Below, in pieces: positions 1 to 10,030 of a stretch of DNA of 64,000 nt. Source of the stretch: Nageia nagi. Its lineage: Eukaryota; Pinophyta. The translations under genes and the position numbers were made by a program. The stretch covers positions 202,554,001 to 202,618,000 of the forward strand of contig JBITNC010000001.1 in assembly GCA_050084985.1 (NCBI GenBank), written 5' to 3'. The first letter of the stretch is position 1. Each line of letters begins with the position of its first letter. Under the pieces are notes generated by a model. The model searched no databases. It had not been told where the DNA came from and worked only from the letters and a program-made list of their open reading frames with translations.

Positions 1-729
1 GATCTAGTCTACGCAAAGAGAGAAGCTATTCATGGTCTGGTGAATCATTGCTCATGAAGGAGGAGGAGAAGTTAGTCATGTTCATGGTCTGTAGCTCGTA
101 GAGGAGAAAACCATTTCAAGCTCATGCACTAAAGGATGTAGGAGGAGTCACATGATGTTCGCATGGTGAGTGGTGCATGGTACGTGGTGCATGGCATGTT
201 TCATAGCCTGGAAGCTACTCACATTTCATAGCTTGGAAGCTACTCGCATGGAGGAGGTCAGAGGCTAGCACGGAGGAGGATGGGGAGTCATTCATTCATG
301 TGGAGGATCTTGCATGCTAGAGTGACTATTGCCATTTAATCCACCTATGTTACTCGATTGGTGGCCTGCACTATGAGGAGATATGCACACTATGAAGGAG
401 GTGGCCTGCATGAAGCTTGCAGAGGTGCATTGCTACAAGGAGAGGTTTCCAAAGACCAGAAATTTGTTCATATTCCACCCATGTGTTTGGAGATGTGCAT
501 GGAGGAGATGTATGTTGCTGAAGGAGATGTATGTTGCTGAATCTATCCAAGCCAAAGCAAGCCTGTGCTCATTCCATGGATGTGCTGTGGAGGTCCATGT
601 TAAATTGTTGCTAAAGAGAGAGTTGGTGTTGAGAATTTAAAAAGAATGATTAGAGTGTTTTTATGCATGAAACTGATATCCCTATTAATGAAGATTTGAA
701 GCTGCTAAAGATTTATTAAATCTGCACAA
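1..729 (+). other. Non-coding leader-like stretch upstream of a Copia-type gag ORF
   Basis: No coding frame here looks like a protein. The stretch is rich in GGAGGAG and CATGG words. It holds short tandem duplications: two copies of a TTCATAGC(C/T)TGGAAGCTACTC unit near 190-245, and two copies of GAGATGTATGTTGCTGAA near 504-541. Because it directly precedes a gag-like ORF and an element 3' end, it is probably the internal leader of a truncated LTR retrotransposon. I see no 5' LTR and no tRNA-Met primer-binding site, so the left end of the element must lie outside the window or be lost. Confidence 0.4.
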
Positions 730-1089
730 ATGGAAATGGAAACCATGTATGAAGACTTGTTACTGCCCAAGTTTGATGGACAAAATTATGCTTGGTGGAG
801 CATATTAATGAAGAACTTGCTCAAGGCTAAGGACCTTTGGAGCATTATAGAAGATGGGTATGCTAAACCTCCATCTTGGAAGTCTCTTGAAGGAGAAGAG
901 AAAATAGAAAAGAAGGAAAAGCAATATCAAAATTGCTTAGCTCTCATGGACTTGAGAAAAGCCATGAAAGAGAATGTTTTTCCCATCATTGCTAATTGTA
1001 AATCAGCTACAATAGCTTGGAAAGCATTGAAAGATTCTTTTGATGAAGGCTCATGGGAAGAGCCATGTTTTAAAGATCCTTTTGAATGA
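730..1089 (+). CDS. Copia-type gag N-terminal domain (DUF4219/UBN2-like)
   Basis: This 119-codon ORF has the look of the N-terminal half of plant Copia gag. Residues 9-35 carry LLLPKFDGQNYAWWSILMKN followed by LLKAKDLW, the 'LPKFDG.NY..W...M...L.AKDLW' signature of DUF4219/UBN2 proteins. Residues 65-112 continue as a UBN2-like helix region (CLALMDLRKAMKENVFPII, then TIAWKALKDSF). It ends at a TGA at 1087-1089. The next long ORF starts 12 bases later in the same reading frame, so the two may once have been one protein, or the stop may be read through. There is no zinc knuckle, protease or pol downstream, so the element is gag-only or non-autonomous. The family call is solid; whether it is expressed is unknown. 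Confidence 0.6.
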   Translation: MEMETMYEDLLLPKFDGQNYAWWSILMKNLLKAKDLWSIIEDGYAKPPSWKSLEGEEKIEKKEKQYQNCLALMDLRKAMKENVFPIIANCKSATIAWKALKDSFDEGSWEEPCFKDPFE

Positions 1090-1101
1090 TTTTTTGAAGA
1101 C

Positions 1102-2799
1102 ATGTCTTATGAAGAAGGCATGCATAATGATGAAGAGGAATTAGATTGGCCTTGTTATGAAGAATGTCTCATGAAGGAGGCATGTCATGAAGAGTGTTCA
1201 TTCAAGACACCATTTCAGCCATATGATGATGAATGCTTTATGGAAAAAGCATATTGTGAACCCATTCTTATGATGGAGAATGAGGAGGAGTCAACCCAAT
1301 GTTGGCAAGATTTCTTTTTTGATAAAGAACAAGATGAAGACACCCTTGAGGAGGAGTGTTCCATGGCTGAAAACTACTCACATGGAGTAGATGAAACTCA
1401 CTCACATGGAGTGAATGAAGACAAGGCTCAAATCATATGTGATGATGATTCCATTGCTCAAGTTGATGGTGAAGACACCCAATGTGAAGATTACCAAGAA
1501 GAAACTCTCAAGGAGGAGAGTATATGTGAGAATCTTCTTCTTGTTGAGAAGAGAGGAGAAGATGAGGAATGCTTCATGGAAAAGGCACATGATGATTGTC
1601 TTATGAAGACAATATGGGATGATGATCTTAGAGAGGTCATTGATGAAGAAGAAATGGAGGCTATAAACTCCATGTTCATGCAAGAAGATCACTCACCAAG
1701 AGTGAATGACAAAGTATATCTCAAGGAGGAGAAAAAGAATAGTGAGATAGTACTTTGTGAAGATTACTATCTCAAGGAGGAGATAGAAGATAATGAGATA
1801 GCCATTGATGGACTTCATGGTGAAATGGAGGCATCAAAAGATCTTGAGAGTTGTCTCATAAAGACAACAATATGCAAAGAGGAACCATGGGAATTCCTTA
1901 TCATGAATGAAGAAATGATTGCTTTAAAAGCAACATCAAAGGAAAGATTAATGTGGATATCTACTCACCAAAACATCATTAGAGGAAATGATTTCTTATT
2001 TTTTGGCTTATTTGCTAATGCTACTAATGAATGTTTGCTGATTATATGTGTGAAGGATAGCTTGAAGGCTATGGAGAATGGAGGAGAATGTCTTATCAAG
2101 GCATTGCTTGAGGATTGCATCATGGAGACAACATTGAAGAGTTTTCCTTGGGAGAAGACATTGATGAAAAACTTGGGTCATGTGGATCCAAATGATGATT
2201 GTAAAATCTTAGTAAGGTGTGATTTTTTGAGTGATAATTTGTGTGAGGAGCAACTCAAAGTTACATATGTAATTAGCCAATGTGTGGCTATGTATTGTCT
2301 CAAAGTGTGTGTAGACATTTGTGAGAGAGTAGTGTGGTATAATGATTATTGTGAAATGATGAGAACATACTCATGTGGAGTATGCTATGATGTAATGAAT
2401 GTAAGAGCAAATGACTACTTGCAAACATGGTTTAAACACCATATAAAAAATGAGAGAGAGATAAAAGAATGGTTCAAACACCATTGTGAGAGAGATTGGT
2501 TCTTGAAAACCAATACTTATAGAATTGATGGAATGCCACTACAAGCATGGTTTGAAGACCATCCAAGAGATGAAAGAGTGTGGTTGATTAAAATCACATA
2601 TGGAGAGACTTTTGTTGAAGGGGGAGCTACTCAACAAAAGGAGGCACTCAATGAAGGAGCAACATCAACAACAATGAAGAAAACTCCATACAACAAGTGG
2701 AAGGAGTGCCAACACTTATTTCTTGCAAATTTTGATTTTCTTTTGTATGATTGGAGGAAACGAAAAAGGTTATGTTTTTTCCAACTTTGTAATGCTTAA
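1102..2799 (+). CDS. Long acidic Cys-rich ORF of a retroelement, function unknown
   Basis: A 565-codon uninterrupted frame, unusual in this otherwise decayed window. The protein is very rich in Glu and Asp. It contains diverged internal repeats around ECLMKEACHEEC, ECFMEKAYCEP, ECFMEKAHDDCLMKTIWDDD, CLIKTTICKEEPWEF and ECLIKALLEDCIMETTLKSF. Near the C-terminus three further copies read TWFKHHIKNERE, EWFKHHCERDWFLKT and AWFEDHPRDERVWLIK. I see no signal peptide, membrane segment or known catalytic motif. It lies in frame with the gag-like ORF upstream, separated by one TGA, and ends 38 bases before a purine tract and LTR start. It therefore replaces pol in the element's internal region. It may be a gag extension grown by repeat expansion, or a captured host sequence. 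Confidence 0.55.
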   Translation: MSYEEGMHNDEEELDWPCYEECLMKEACHEECSFKTPFQPYDDECFMEKAYCEPILMMENEEESTQCWQDFFFDKEQDEDTLEEECSMAENYSHGVDETHSHGVNEDKAQIICDDDSIAQVDGEDTQCEDYQEETLKEESICENLLLVEKRGEDEECFMEKAHDDCLMKTIWDDDLREVIDEEEMEAINSMFMQEDHSPRVNDKVYLKEEKKNSEIVLCEDYYLKEEIEDNEIAIDGLHGEMEASKDLESCLIKTTICKEEPWEFLIMNEEMIALKATSKERLMWISTHQNIIRGNDFLFFGLFANATNECLLIICVKDSLKAMENGGECLIKALLEDCIMETTLKSFPWEKTLMKNLGHVDPNDDCKILVRCDFLSDNLCEEQLKVTYVISQCVAMYCLKVCVDICERVVWYNDYCEMMRTYSCGVCYDVMNVRANDYLQTWFKHHIKNEREIKEWFKHHCERDWFLKTNTYRIDGMPLQAWFEDHPRDERVWLIKITYGETFVEGGATQQKEALNEGATSTTMKKTPYNKWKECQHLFLANFDFLLYDWRKRKRLCFFQLCNA

Positions 2800-2837
2800 G
2801 AACTCTTGCATGAGTTACTTAGCATTAAAGGGGAGAA

Positions 2838-3176
2838 TGTTGGAATTATACCCTACATATCCCTAAGTCCTAAGTTAATAGATTAATTAATTAGTATTAA
2901 GAGTATTTCCTAAAGTATTAATATTAGCTTGTGAGGAATATTTGGTCTATGTTGACCATATTCCATGCTTAGCCTATTTGTTAGGATAGGCATCACTTAT
3001 TGTCTTGTAGTTCACGTAGGTGTGCTATTTGTGATATTTGTTATGGTGTGAGAATATTGCATCTCAACTATTTAGCTTGTCTTGTAATGGCTCACAAAGC
3101 CTATATATGTAACTCATTTTGATGAGTAATATAGAACATTATAGTTCTCTCATGCATGTGCTTTCCTTCCTTTACA
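2838..3176 (+). repeat. 3' LTR of the gag-only Copia-like element, with polypurine tract
   Basis: A purine run AAAGGGGAGAA at 2827-2837 is followed directly by TGTTGGAATTATA, a typical plant Copia LTR start. A TATA-like CCTATATATG lies near 3099, and a short transcribed-region-like stretch follows. I place the end at TTTACA near 3176, but with no second LTR in view the right border is a guess. From 3177 to about 3600 I see only AT-rich sequence with no gene. Confidence 0.6.
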
Positions 3177-3610
3177 ATCTCCATAAATTAACCATTAGTA
3201 CCTTGACATCATCCATAGAACTTTTATGGTTAAAACCAATACCTTGATATTTTTCCTTACCATTTAATAAGAAAAACTTAGCTAGGTACCTATTGATGAC
3301 ATTTTCCTCATATCCAATTGATAGTTTTTTTATATATAATTAAGTAGCTTAGTGCAATCATTGGTCCATTCCATTAGTGAATTTTCCATAAACAACACAT
3401 AATTAATTATTTACCATATATTATCTTAATACTTAACAACTTGAAATAAAATAATAACTTAAAAATAAAGTAACATAGTCATCCATATCAAGTTTAAGCA
3501 TTGAATATATATTAATCAAAAAGGGGTGATACATTATCTTTACAACTAAATACATCCATCCATCTAAACCCAATATATCAATTGCTTATGCTCACACCAT
3601 TAGTGGTATC

Positions 3611-4400
3611 TTAGTGGCTCCTATCACTCCTAAAAATCTTATACCTAGAGGAAGTCCTACTCAAACTTGACTTCTTTATCCCAATTTGTTTCTCTAGTAC
3701 TACAATATGTGTTTGAAGGTAAGCTTTCTCATTGGTCAAGTCCTCTATCTTAATGTTGTGTTCCAACACATGATCCATCATGCCTAGGAATTCTCTATCA
3801 TTTGAAGCATCATGCATCTTCCATAAGGTCTCCATAGTCTACTCCAAGAATGTAAACCTAATCTTCAGTCTATCTATTTATCCATCCTTGGTAGCCACCT
3901 CCTCCTTTAGGATTGCCAGTTCCTCCTCAACTTGTTGTCTCACATCCTTCTTCAAGTCTAGGTCCACTTTTATTTGTTCTACAAAATTAAAATAGAAAAT
4001 ACATGTTAGTCATATTATTTTTTGTAAGTACTAACTTATAGGTACATAAGGAAGCACACTTAATTCATTCTCAAGCTATTGTTGGGTATCTATAATGGGA
4101 ATACTAATGGACATATCCCATCCACCTTGCTCCCCCTATTTAGGTGCATCCTCCTTCCATACATCTTATTCCTCCTCATCATCATCCTCACCTTCCTCTT
4201 CCTCTACTTCATTTGCTTCACCTTCAATTTTCTTTGCTAAACACACCAAACTATACAAACCAAGAGGATTTGGTATTTCTTTAGCCCACTATTTCAAGTG
4301 CTCATAATCAAATTAAGGCCCATATGATACCTCAAATCCCCCATCATCTATGTCACTCCCTAAATCCTAGTCTTGGAGAGGGTCCCATTACTATTCCCAC
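3611..4400 (-). pseudogene. Two-exon relic encoding an acidic linker and a coiled coil
   Basis: On the minus strand, 4400 to about 4080 reads (with stops) DLGSDIDDGGFEVSYGP, then WAKEIPNPLGLYSLVCLAKK, then a Glu/Asp run (ANEVEEEEGEDDDEE). A plausible splice acceptor TTTTGTAG lies near 3980. After it the frame continues EQIKVDLDLKKDVRQQVEEE, followed by MDHVLEHNIKIEDLTNEKAY and a Ser/Arg-rich tail ending at 3611. The Leu/Ile/Glu spacing suggests a coiled coil. Stop codons at several points mean it is dead. I do not recognise the family; similar acidic plus coiled-coil tails occur in proteins tied to plant transposons. It abuts the minisatellite at 4466-4990. Confidence 0.35.
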
Positions 4401-4465
4401 TTGATAGGAATCTCAAATAAATTAGGTAAGAGCCTATCCTTTGATCAAATTCACACATACATCAT

Positions 4466-4990
4466 GTGCATGTATCAAAAATAACACTAGTCATATATCA
4501 GTTCCACCACTGCCATCTCTTCTCAATTCCACCATTTCATTTTGATATATTATGGGCATATATTAAAATTGATATTATGGGTGTATATCAAAGTCCACCA
4601 CCTAGCCATCTTTTGACTTCATCGCTATGCTTAGATATATCATGGGCATATATAGAAGCTATATCATGGGTATATAGTGAGAGGAATTGAAAAAATCCAT
4701 CGCTCCAATGATATATATCATGGGCATATAGTGAGAACTTGAAAATTTTTGGAATTTTTGAAAAAGATATATTATGAGTGTATATTGGTTAGGATATCAT
4801 GGTTGTATATCAATAAATAAGAATAGAAAATTTTGAAATTTTTGGATGAGATATTATGGGTGTATAGCAGTTATATTATGGGCATATAGAGAGAACTACA
4901 AAAAATTTAACTACAATTTTAGTTATATTATGGATGTATAGAGAATATATCATGGGAATATAATGTATACATTATGGGCATATAGAAATA
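4466..4990 (+). repeat. Minisatellite of TATATCATGGGCATATA-type units, copy 1
   Basis: About a dozen near-palindromic units of the form TATAT(C/T)ATGGG(C/T)(A/G)TATA occur here, separated by 10-50 bases of AT-rich spacer. The same ordered series of units and spacers recurs in reverse complement at 27000-27540. For example, an ATTTTAGTTATATTATGG..GTATAGAGA segment and a TTTTGGATGAGATATTATGG segment match. This is therefore a dispersed repeat, not independent simple-sequence growth. Confidence 0.7.
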
Positions 4991-5690
4991 ATTATAAAAT
5001 AAATTTAAAACTCACCAAACTATGCTATGTACCTACCAAGTTGTTTAACTTTTTCCATGCATATTGAATCACTCAATCCTCTATAGTTGCAGAACCCTGG
5101 ATCTCTAAGTGTGGGACTTTTTTTACAATGTATGTTATGCAAATGAAGTCTAGGTTTATGTTTTTCTTTTGATTTATACTTGCATGTTGATATATAGGCT
5201 TATTTATGTAATTCTTTTTGCATAAATAAATTTTTAGCTACTTATAATCTTACCCATTGTAATATTTATACCCATTGGAATTTTCATAACATTTTTGCAT
5301 GAACAATGAGAAAAATTTGCAAGCTAGGAAAACTCTTAGAATAATACAACATCAAGATGATATAGGGAAACAAAGTTATAGTTATGAATGAAGAGAAAAA
5401 TATAGCATGGCATACAAACAAGATTTTAATAAAAAAAATGTAATATTGTAAAGGTTTTAAATGGAGCATATCTAAAGCACAAACAATGTCACTTTAGATC
5501 AAGTGTTGGTCAATGTAGAACATGTGAGTATAGAACAATAATGGAAAAATAATATATATAATTACAAGCTTGTTAGTATAATTTTGAGGTAAAGTGATAG
5601 ATAAAATATATTAACTATAACCAAAATTACATCATTTAACATTAGCCTAGGGAAGGAGCAGACAAACACCCAAATGATTAAGTAAGGAAG
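4991..5690. other. No gene seen
   Basis: AT-rich sequence with no coding frame of recognisable character and no clear repeat unit. Confidence 0.5.
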
Positions 5691-5699
5691 TCAAGCTCT

Positions 5700-6640
5700 A
5701 AAACATAACCCACATTTTAGTCCAAAACAACATCCTATAGCTTTAGAAATGGCTAGAGACTTGGTAAGAAGGGATCCAAGCTCAACAAAGGAGACTAGGA
5801 AGAATGCATAAGTATGACATCTTCTTTGTGAGGGAGGTTTAGATAGGTTTATGAATGCATGCAAGGGCAAGGATGAATAAATTTCACTAGAATATACACA
5901 ATCTTGGAATGAAGGCATTTTCAATGCTAATGGTTTTGGAGTTGGTATTCTCAATAGAGAAAATTGCCTAAGCAACCCACCTACCAAATATAGGAATAGA
6001 AGTAAGAAGGGAAGATAGGGTGAATAAGCTTGTAGCCAGACATAACTTCATTCAAACCTATATGTAAGGGCTCAATTTGGATAAGTTTTAGATAGGGTTA
6101 TTATGAAATTGCATTCCAAGTTTTTGGAAGGAGCTAACTAGTTCTGTGATAGAATATATAACTCTTGAAGAAAGGTACAATAAGTTTTATGCCCATATTT
6201 TTAATCTTATCAACCACTTTATGTTTCTTGAAATAGAAAAGGTTAATTTTGTCTTCTTTGTTTTCAATTCAATGAGAATTTCTATAAAGAAATTTAAGGC
6301 AAATTTATCACCATGGCTAATTCATGGTGGAGTGATAAAACTTGTGTATGAAAGAGCCTTGGAAAATATACCTAGGAGGATGCCAAGGGTAATAATCTTT
6401 ATTGGAGATCAGGTATTAGACACAAAGGAGAATAAGAACCTTGGGATTAAAACTTCTAAGCAAGAGAATAAACCCCTCTAGCCAATGTATTCAAATTGAA
6501 GGAGGGAAGAAATCTAATGAAGAGAAAGGAGAGCCAAGAAAGGATCCCACTATAAGGGAGACAAGGTCAAGGAAAGGGAAAGAAAAACTAATATTTGGGG
6601 TAGATAACATTAATGGGGAGGATAATGCATCATAGCATGG
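5700..6640 (+). pseudogene. Unrecognised coding relic, probably transposon-derived
   Basis: Coding-like sequence can be followed on the plus strand across frame changes. Pieces include VNKLVARHNFIQTYM around 6020-6065, then YITLEERYNKFYAHIFNLIN from about 6152, then LIHGGVIKLVYERALENIPR up to 6375. A basic, charged tail follows (EEKGEPRKDPTIRETRSRKG, 6510-6580). The longest open piece is 6146-6481. I cannot name a family. The size, charge pattern and neighbours fit a retroelement gag or ORF1, but there is no zinc finger or polymerase motif to prove it. Confidence 0.3.
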
Positions 6641-8170
6641 TAAATAAATGGGGGACATGTCAAAGATAACTAAATAAGAGACAATAGCACCCAACAATGT
6701 GGTCATAACAAAGGTAGACTCATTTTTCACAGAAATAGCAAAAATTGGTAGAGAAGTTAGAAAAAATATATATAAAAATGCAATAAAGCAAGAGGAGGGT
6801 AAAAAATAATAATGAAGTGATGTAGTGGAGTACAAAAATAATCCAATCTTAGGGATAATAAGGAGCAACACTAAATTAAGGAACAAAGAGGAATAAGGGG
6901 AGGATAAAGGAGCATTTAAAGGGGTGCAATTTATTAATTTGGAGGAACAAACACCTCTAAAGGAGTTAAAAATTAGATAAATTAGAAATATATTTATGAA
7001 AGCACCATAAATTCATCCTAAGGGAGATCTAAGGGGTAGAAATTCAAGCCTTCCAATTTAGAGACAATGGTACAGACCCAATAGGAGAGGGTAAAAGAGT
7101 TTTCAATAAGGAGATCTTTTAGTAATAAGATCCATAATGAGATGTTTGCAAAAGCATTACTAAGAAAAGGTACTCCCAACCCAATATATTATGAAGTTAA
7201 ATAGAATCTAGGATTTAAACAAATAATGTTAAGAAAAATGTACAATAAATACTACAAGCATAACTATGAGGAGCAACAATTCATGCCCCTTTCAAGAAGC
7301 CCACCATGATGGCAAGGGAGTGAAGCAGAAAAGTAGGAGTATTTTATGTTTATTTTTTGGGCACTACATAATGTATTGCTATTAGTTGTTTTGGCACTTA
7401 TTATTTTTGGGAACCTTATTATTTTGGACACTTACTCCATAAATGATGGTTGTCTTTAGAATACAGCAAGTATGCATGATGTGAAACTCCTATGTTTATA
7501 TTTATCTCAGCTATAAAGTTTTATGAAGAGCCTTACAAACTCAATATTTTTTAAAATTAATACAAAAAATGGACTTTGGGTGTATGTAAATAATGTATTT
7601 TTGTTATTATTTATTAATATTTTTATTTCATTGTATCAAATTGTGTTTGCCTCATGCATTTTATTAAAAAAACTCCCATACTTTAAGATTTTAATTCACA
7701 TTTTAAAGGCAATGGAAGTTTGAAACCAATGAATGCCTAATACTATGCTATAATGTAGCTTATATGTTTTATTTTATATAATTAATTGAAACACAATGAT
7801 ATTGAAATGGCATAGAATTTTTAATCTACCTATCCAAGATATCCAAGGAAAATAACTATTTTTGTGAAAAGATTAACATGAAGAGGAATACCATGCACAA
7901 AAGGAAAGACATATTCAATTATTGCAATACCTTTATGCGGGTTGATTGCTTTCAAAAGGGGAGAAGAATCTAATATTGATGCATAAGGCATATTTTTGTG
8001 TGATAAAAATAATAAAAAGGGTCTGAAAGGCAATTACAAATCAAAGGCCATCATACGTGAAATGTAAGAAAATATTTTTTTTCCAATTTCAACATTGCAT
8101 TAACTTGTCTTCAAAAGTAATATGATTCTAAATTTTTTGTTTACTATATAGTTATTAGTGTACTTATTGT
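6641..8170. other. No gene seen
   Basis: AT-rich sequence. Short open frames (for example 7523-7723 and 7830-8033) show no family signature. The part just left of 8170 may hold more decayed sequence from the MULE relic that follows. Confidence 0.4.
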
Positions 8171-10030
8171 TATAAGTATCCACCTCCTCTAAAATGGAAG
8201 AGGAATTTTAGAAAGAAAAAGGTTTTCAATGTCATTTTATTGTTAAGGTATTCAAAATTTTATCTGAAATTGCATTTATTACATACACTAAATTTGAACA
8301 TGTTACACTTGATGGACAACCCTACCATGGAATGCATGATACAAGCAAAATAAAAAATGGAAGGACCAATTCTACTTCACATATGTTGAAAGATACTAGT
8401 TCTTTGATTGAACATTGCTAATAAATGGTGTTTCAGTTAATACAATATGTAATGTGCAATTTATGCATGAGTATTTTAAAAATGTACTTGCAATTTGAGA
8501 TCATTGCATTTTAATAAGGTATGTTAAAAATATATACAATAAATTGAAGAGGGGTAAGGTACATAAGGCTAAAAATGATGTCACTATTATGGAAGGATGG
8601 TACTAGGCCAACAAGGAATATATATATATATATATATATATAAGAACCCTAACCATAAAATTGAAAAAATTGTTATTGGTATTCAAAAAGAATGGATGTT
8701 GGATAAGATGGTGGAATTATCCCATAACAACATAATTTCAATGGATTCAACCTTCAATACTAATTTGTATGGTGTAAGTATTGCTAATTTTTTGCATAGT
8801 TGTTTATTTTTTCATTCTTGATGTTGTCCATAACTAAATTTTTGTACATTGTTGATTTTTCTGCATTGTTAAATTTTTGTGTATTGTAGTACCAATTTTA
8901 CACATTGCTTACATTTAATTCCCAACAAAGTGGTCTACCTATGGCTTGGGTTGTCACATACAAAAATGGTGTTGATGACATAGCTTAGTGACTTGGAATA
9001 TTAAAAAAGCATTTTCTAGAACACTAACCAAATTGGTATGTGAATGTTTTTCTTACTAATGATGTTGCTTCAAAAATCTAGGCCATTGGGTTTATGAATT
9101 TATTTTATTTTTAAAAAAATGCAAAACAAGTTCAAAATAAAATTATTTTGAATTTCAAGAGTGTTCTTTTCTCATGTTCATCTCATATATTTGTTTATGT
9201 TGTTGCATGTATACCTAGGAAAGTCTTTGGTTGCAAGCATTTGTTGTGTGTCTGACATGTGAAATGAGCTTGGTTAAATAAGACCTATAAGGTATCAAGT
9301 AAAGAGATTGGAAGAAAAATATTTGCAAGGTTAGATAAAATAATATCCAAATGCAAGGATGATGCATCTAGGAAAGTAGTTGTATCTAATTTTTATGCTA
9401 ATTTCCATAACAAGAAGGATTTTATAGATTACTTAATTGGTAATTAGTTCAATGCTGATAGAATTTGTAAGTACACTCATAACATGTTTATATTTTTTAC
9501 TTTTTTTTCTCTTATCAAGCATTTGTGATTTTGATTCTACATTTTCAATTGCAGGTATGTAGGCAAAATACTATAGAAATTTTTTCCATTCCAACCAAGA
9601 AATAAATTCAACCATAAAGTCACATCATTGTACTTTGAAAACTAGATTTCTATGTCAAAAGGTAAGAAAATATGGTATAATAATGTATTTATTACTTTAC
9701 ATGCTTTTTTAAATAGTTTTTTTATATTATATAAATTTGGTTAAATTGAAGACACTAGAATTTTGGAACAATTACAAGAAGGAAAAGAATCTAGAGAGTG
9801 TAATACAGAATTCTTGTATGATATGTGATTCTCATTGTGTCCCTCATGAAGATGTCATTAGTTCATACTGGATGAGGAGTTAAACAAATGTGTCAAAATA
9901 ATATCTTGTTACCCTTTAAGGTGAATACTCTTACACATGCACTTGTGAGTGGGCCCTTCAAGGTAACACATACAAGCATGTATTTAAAATCATAAACATG
10001 TCAATTGAAACTATTAATTTTCCTAATTAT
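8171..10030 (+). pseudogene. MULE (Mutator-like) transposase relic with SWIM zinc finger
   Basis: The plus strand carries, in order, the landmarks of a MULE transposase. MLDKMVELSHNNIISMDSTF near 8694-8753 matches the first catalytic Asp region. SGLPMAWVVTYKNGVDDIA follows near 8931-8988, and FLTNDVASKI near 9048-9080 stands where the family has a TDDA-type catalytic motif. Then come WLNKTYKVSSKEIGRKIFAR and SNFYANFHNKKDFIDYLIGN (9270-9445), a stretch in mixed frames near 9555-9650, and finally a SWIM finger near 9930-9985 (TCTCEWALQGNTYKHVFK). The SWIM pattern CxC..CxH has lost its third Cys to Tyr. Stops and frameshifts are frequent and the catalytic motif is altered, so it is dead. From 10081 to 10435 a charged frame (KRFERIMKSWMSPSSKIKSG) may be its C-terminal tail. 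I did not find terminal inverted repeats. Confidence 0.7.
8619..8642 (+). repeat. (TA)12 microsatellite inside the MULE relic
   Basis: A pure TA run lies within the transposase relic. It stays open in the frame of the catalytic domain and reads there as alternating Ile-Tyr. Confidence 0.9.

Noticed and set aside
358-640. Two overlapping short open frames upstream of the gag-like ORF
   Set aside because: They are created by GAAGGAGATGTATGTTGCT-type duplications, and neither looks like a protein family.
1402-1692. Open frames antisense to or shifted from the acidic ORF
   Set aside because: They are shadows of the GAA/GAT-rich codon pattern of the 565-codon ORF.
7523-7723. Plus-strand frame with faint PPR-like spacing
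   Set aside because: The similarity is a handful of hydrophobic residues with no motif, too weak to call.
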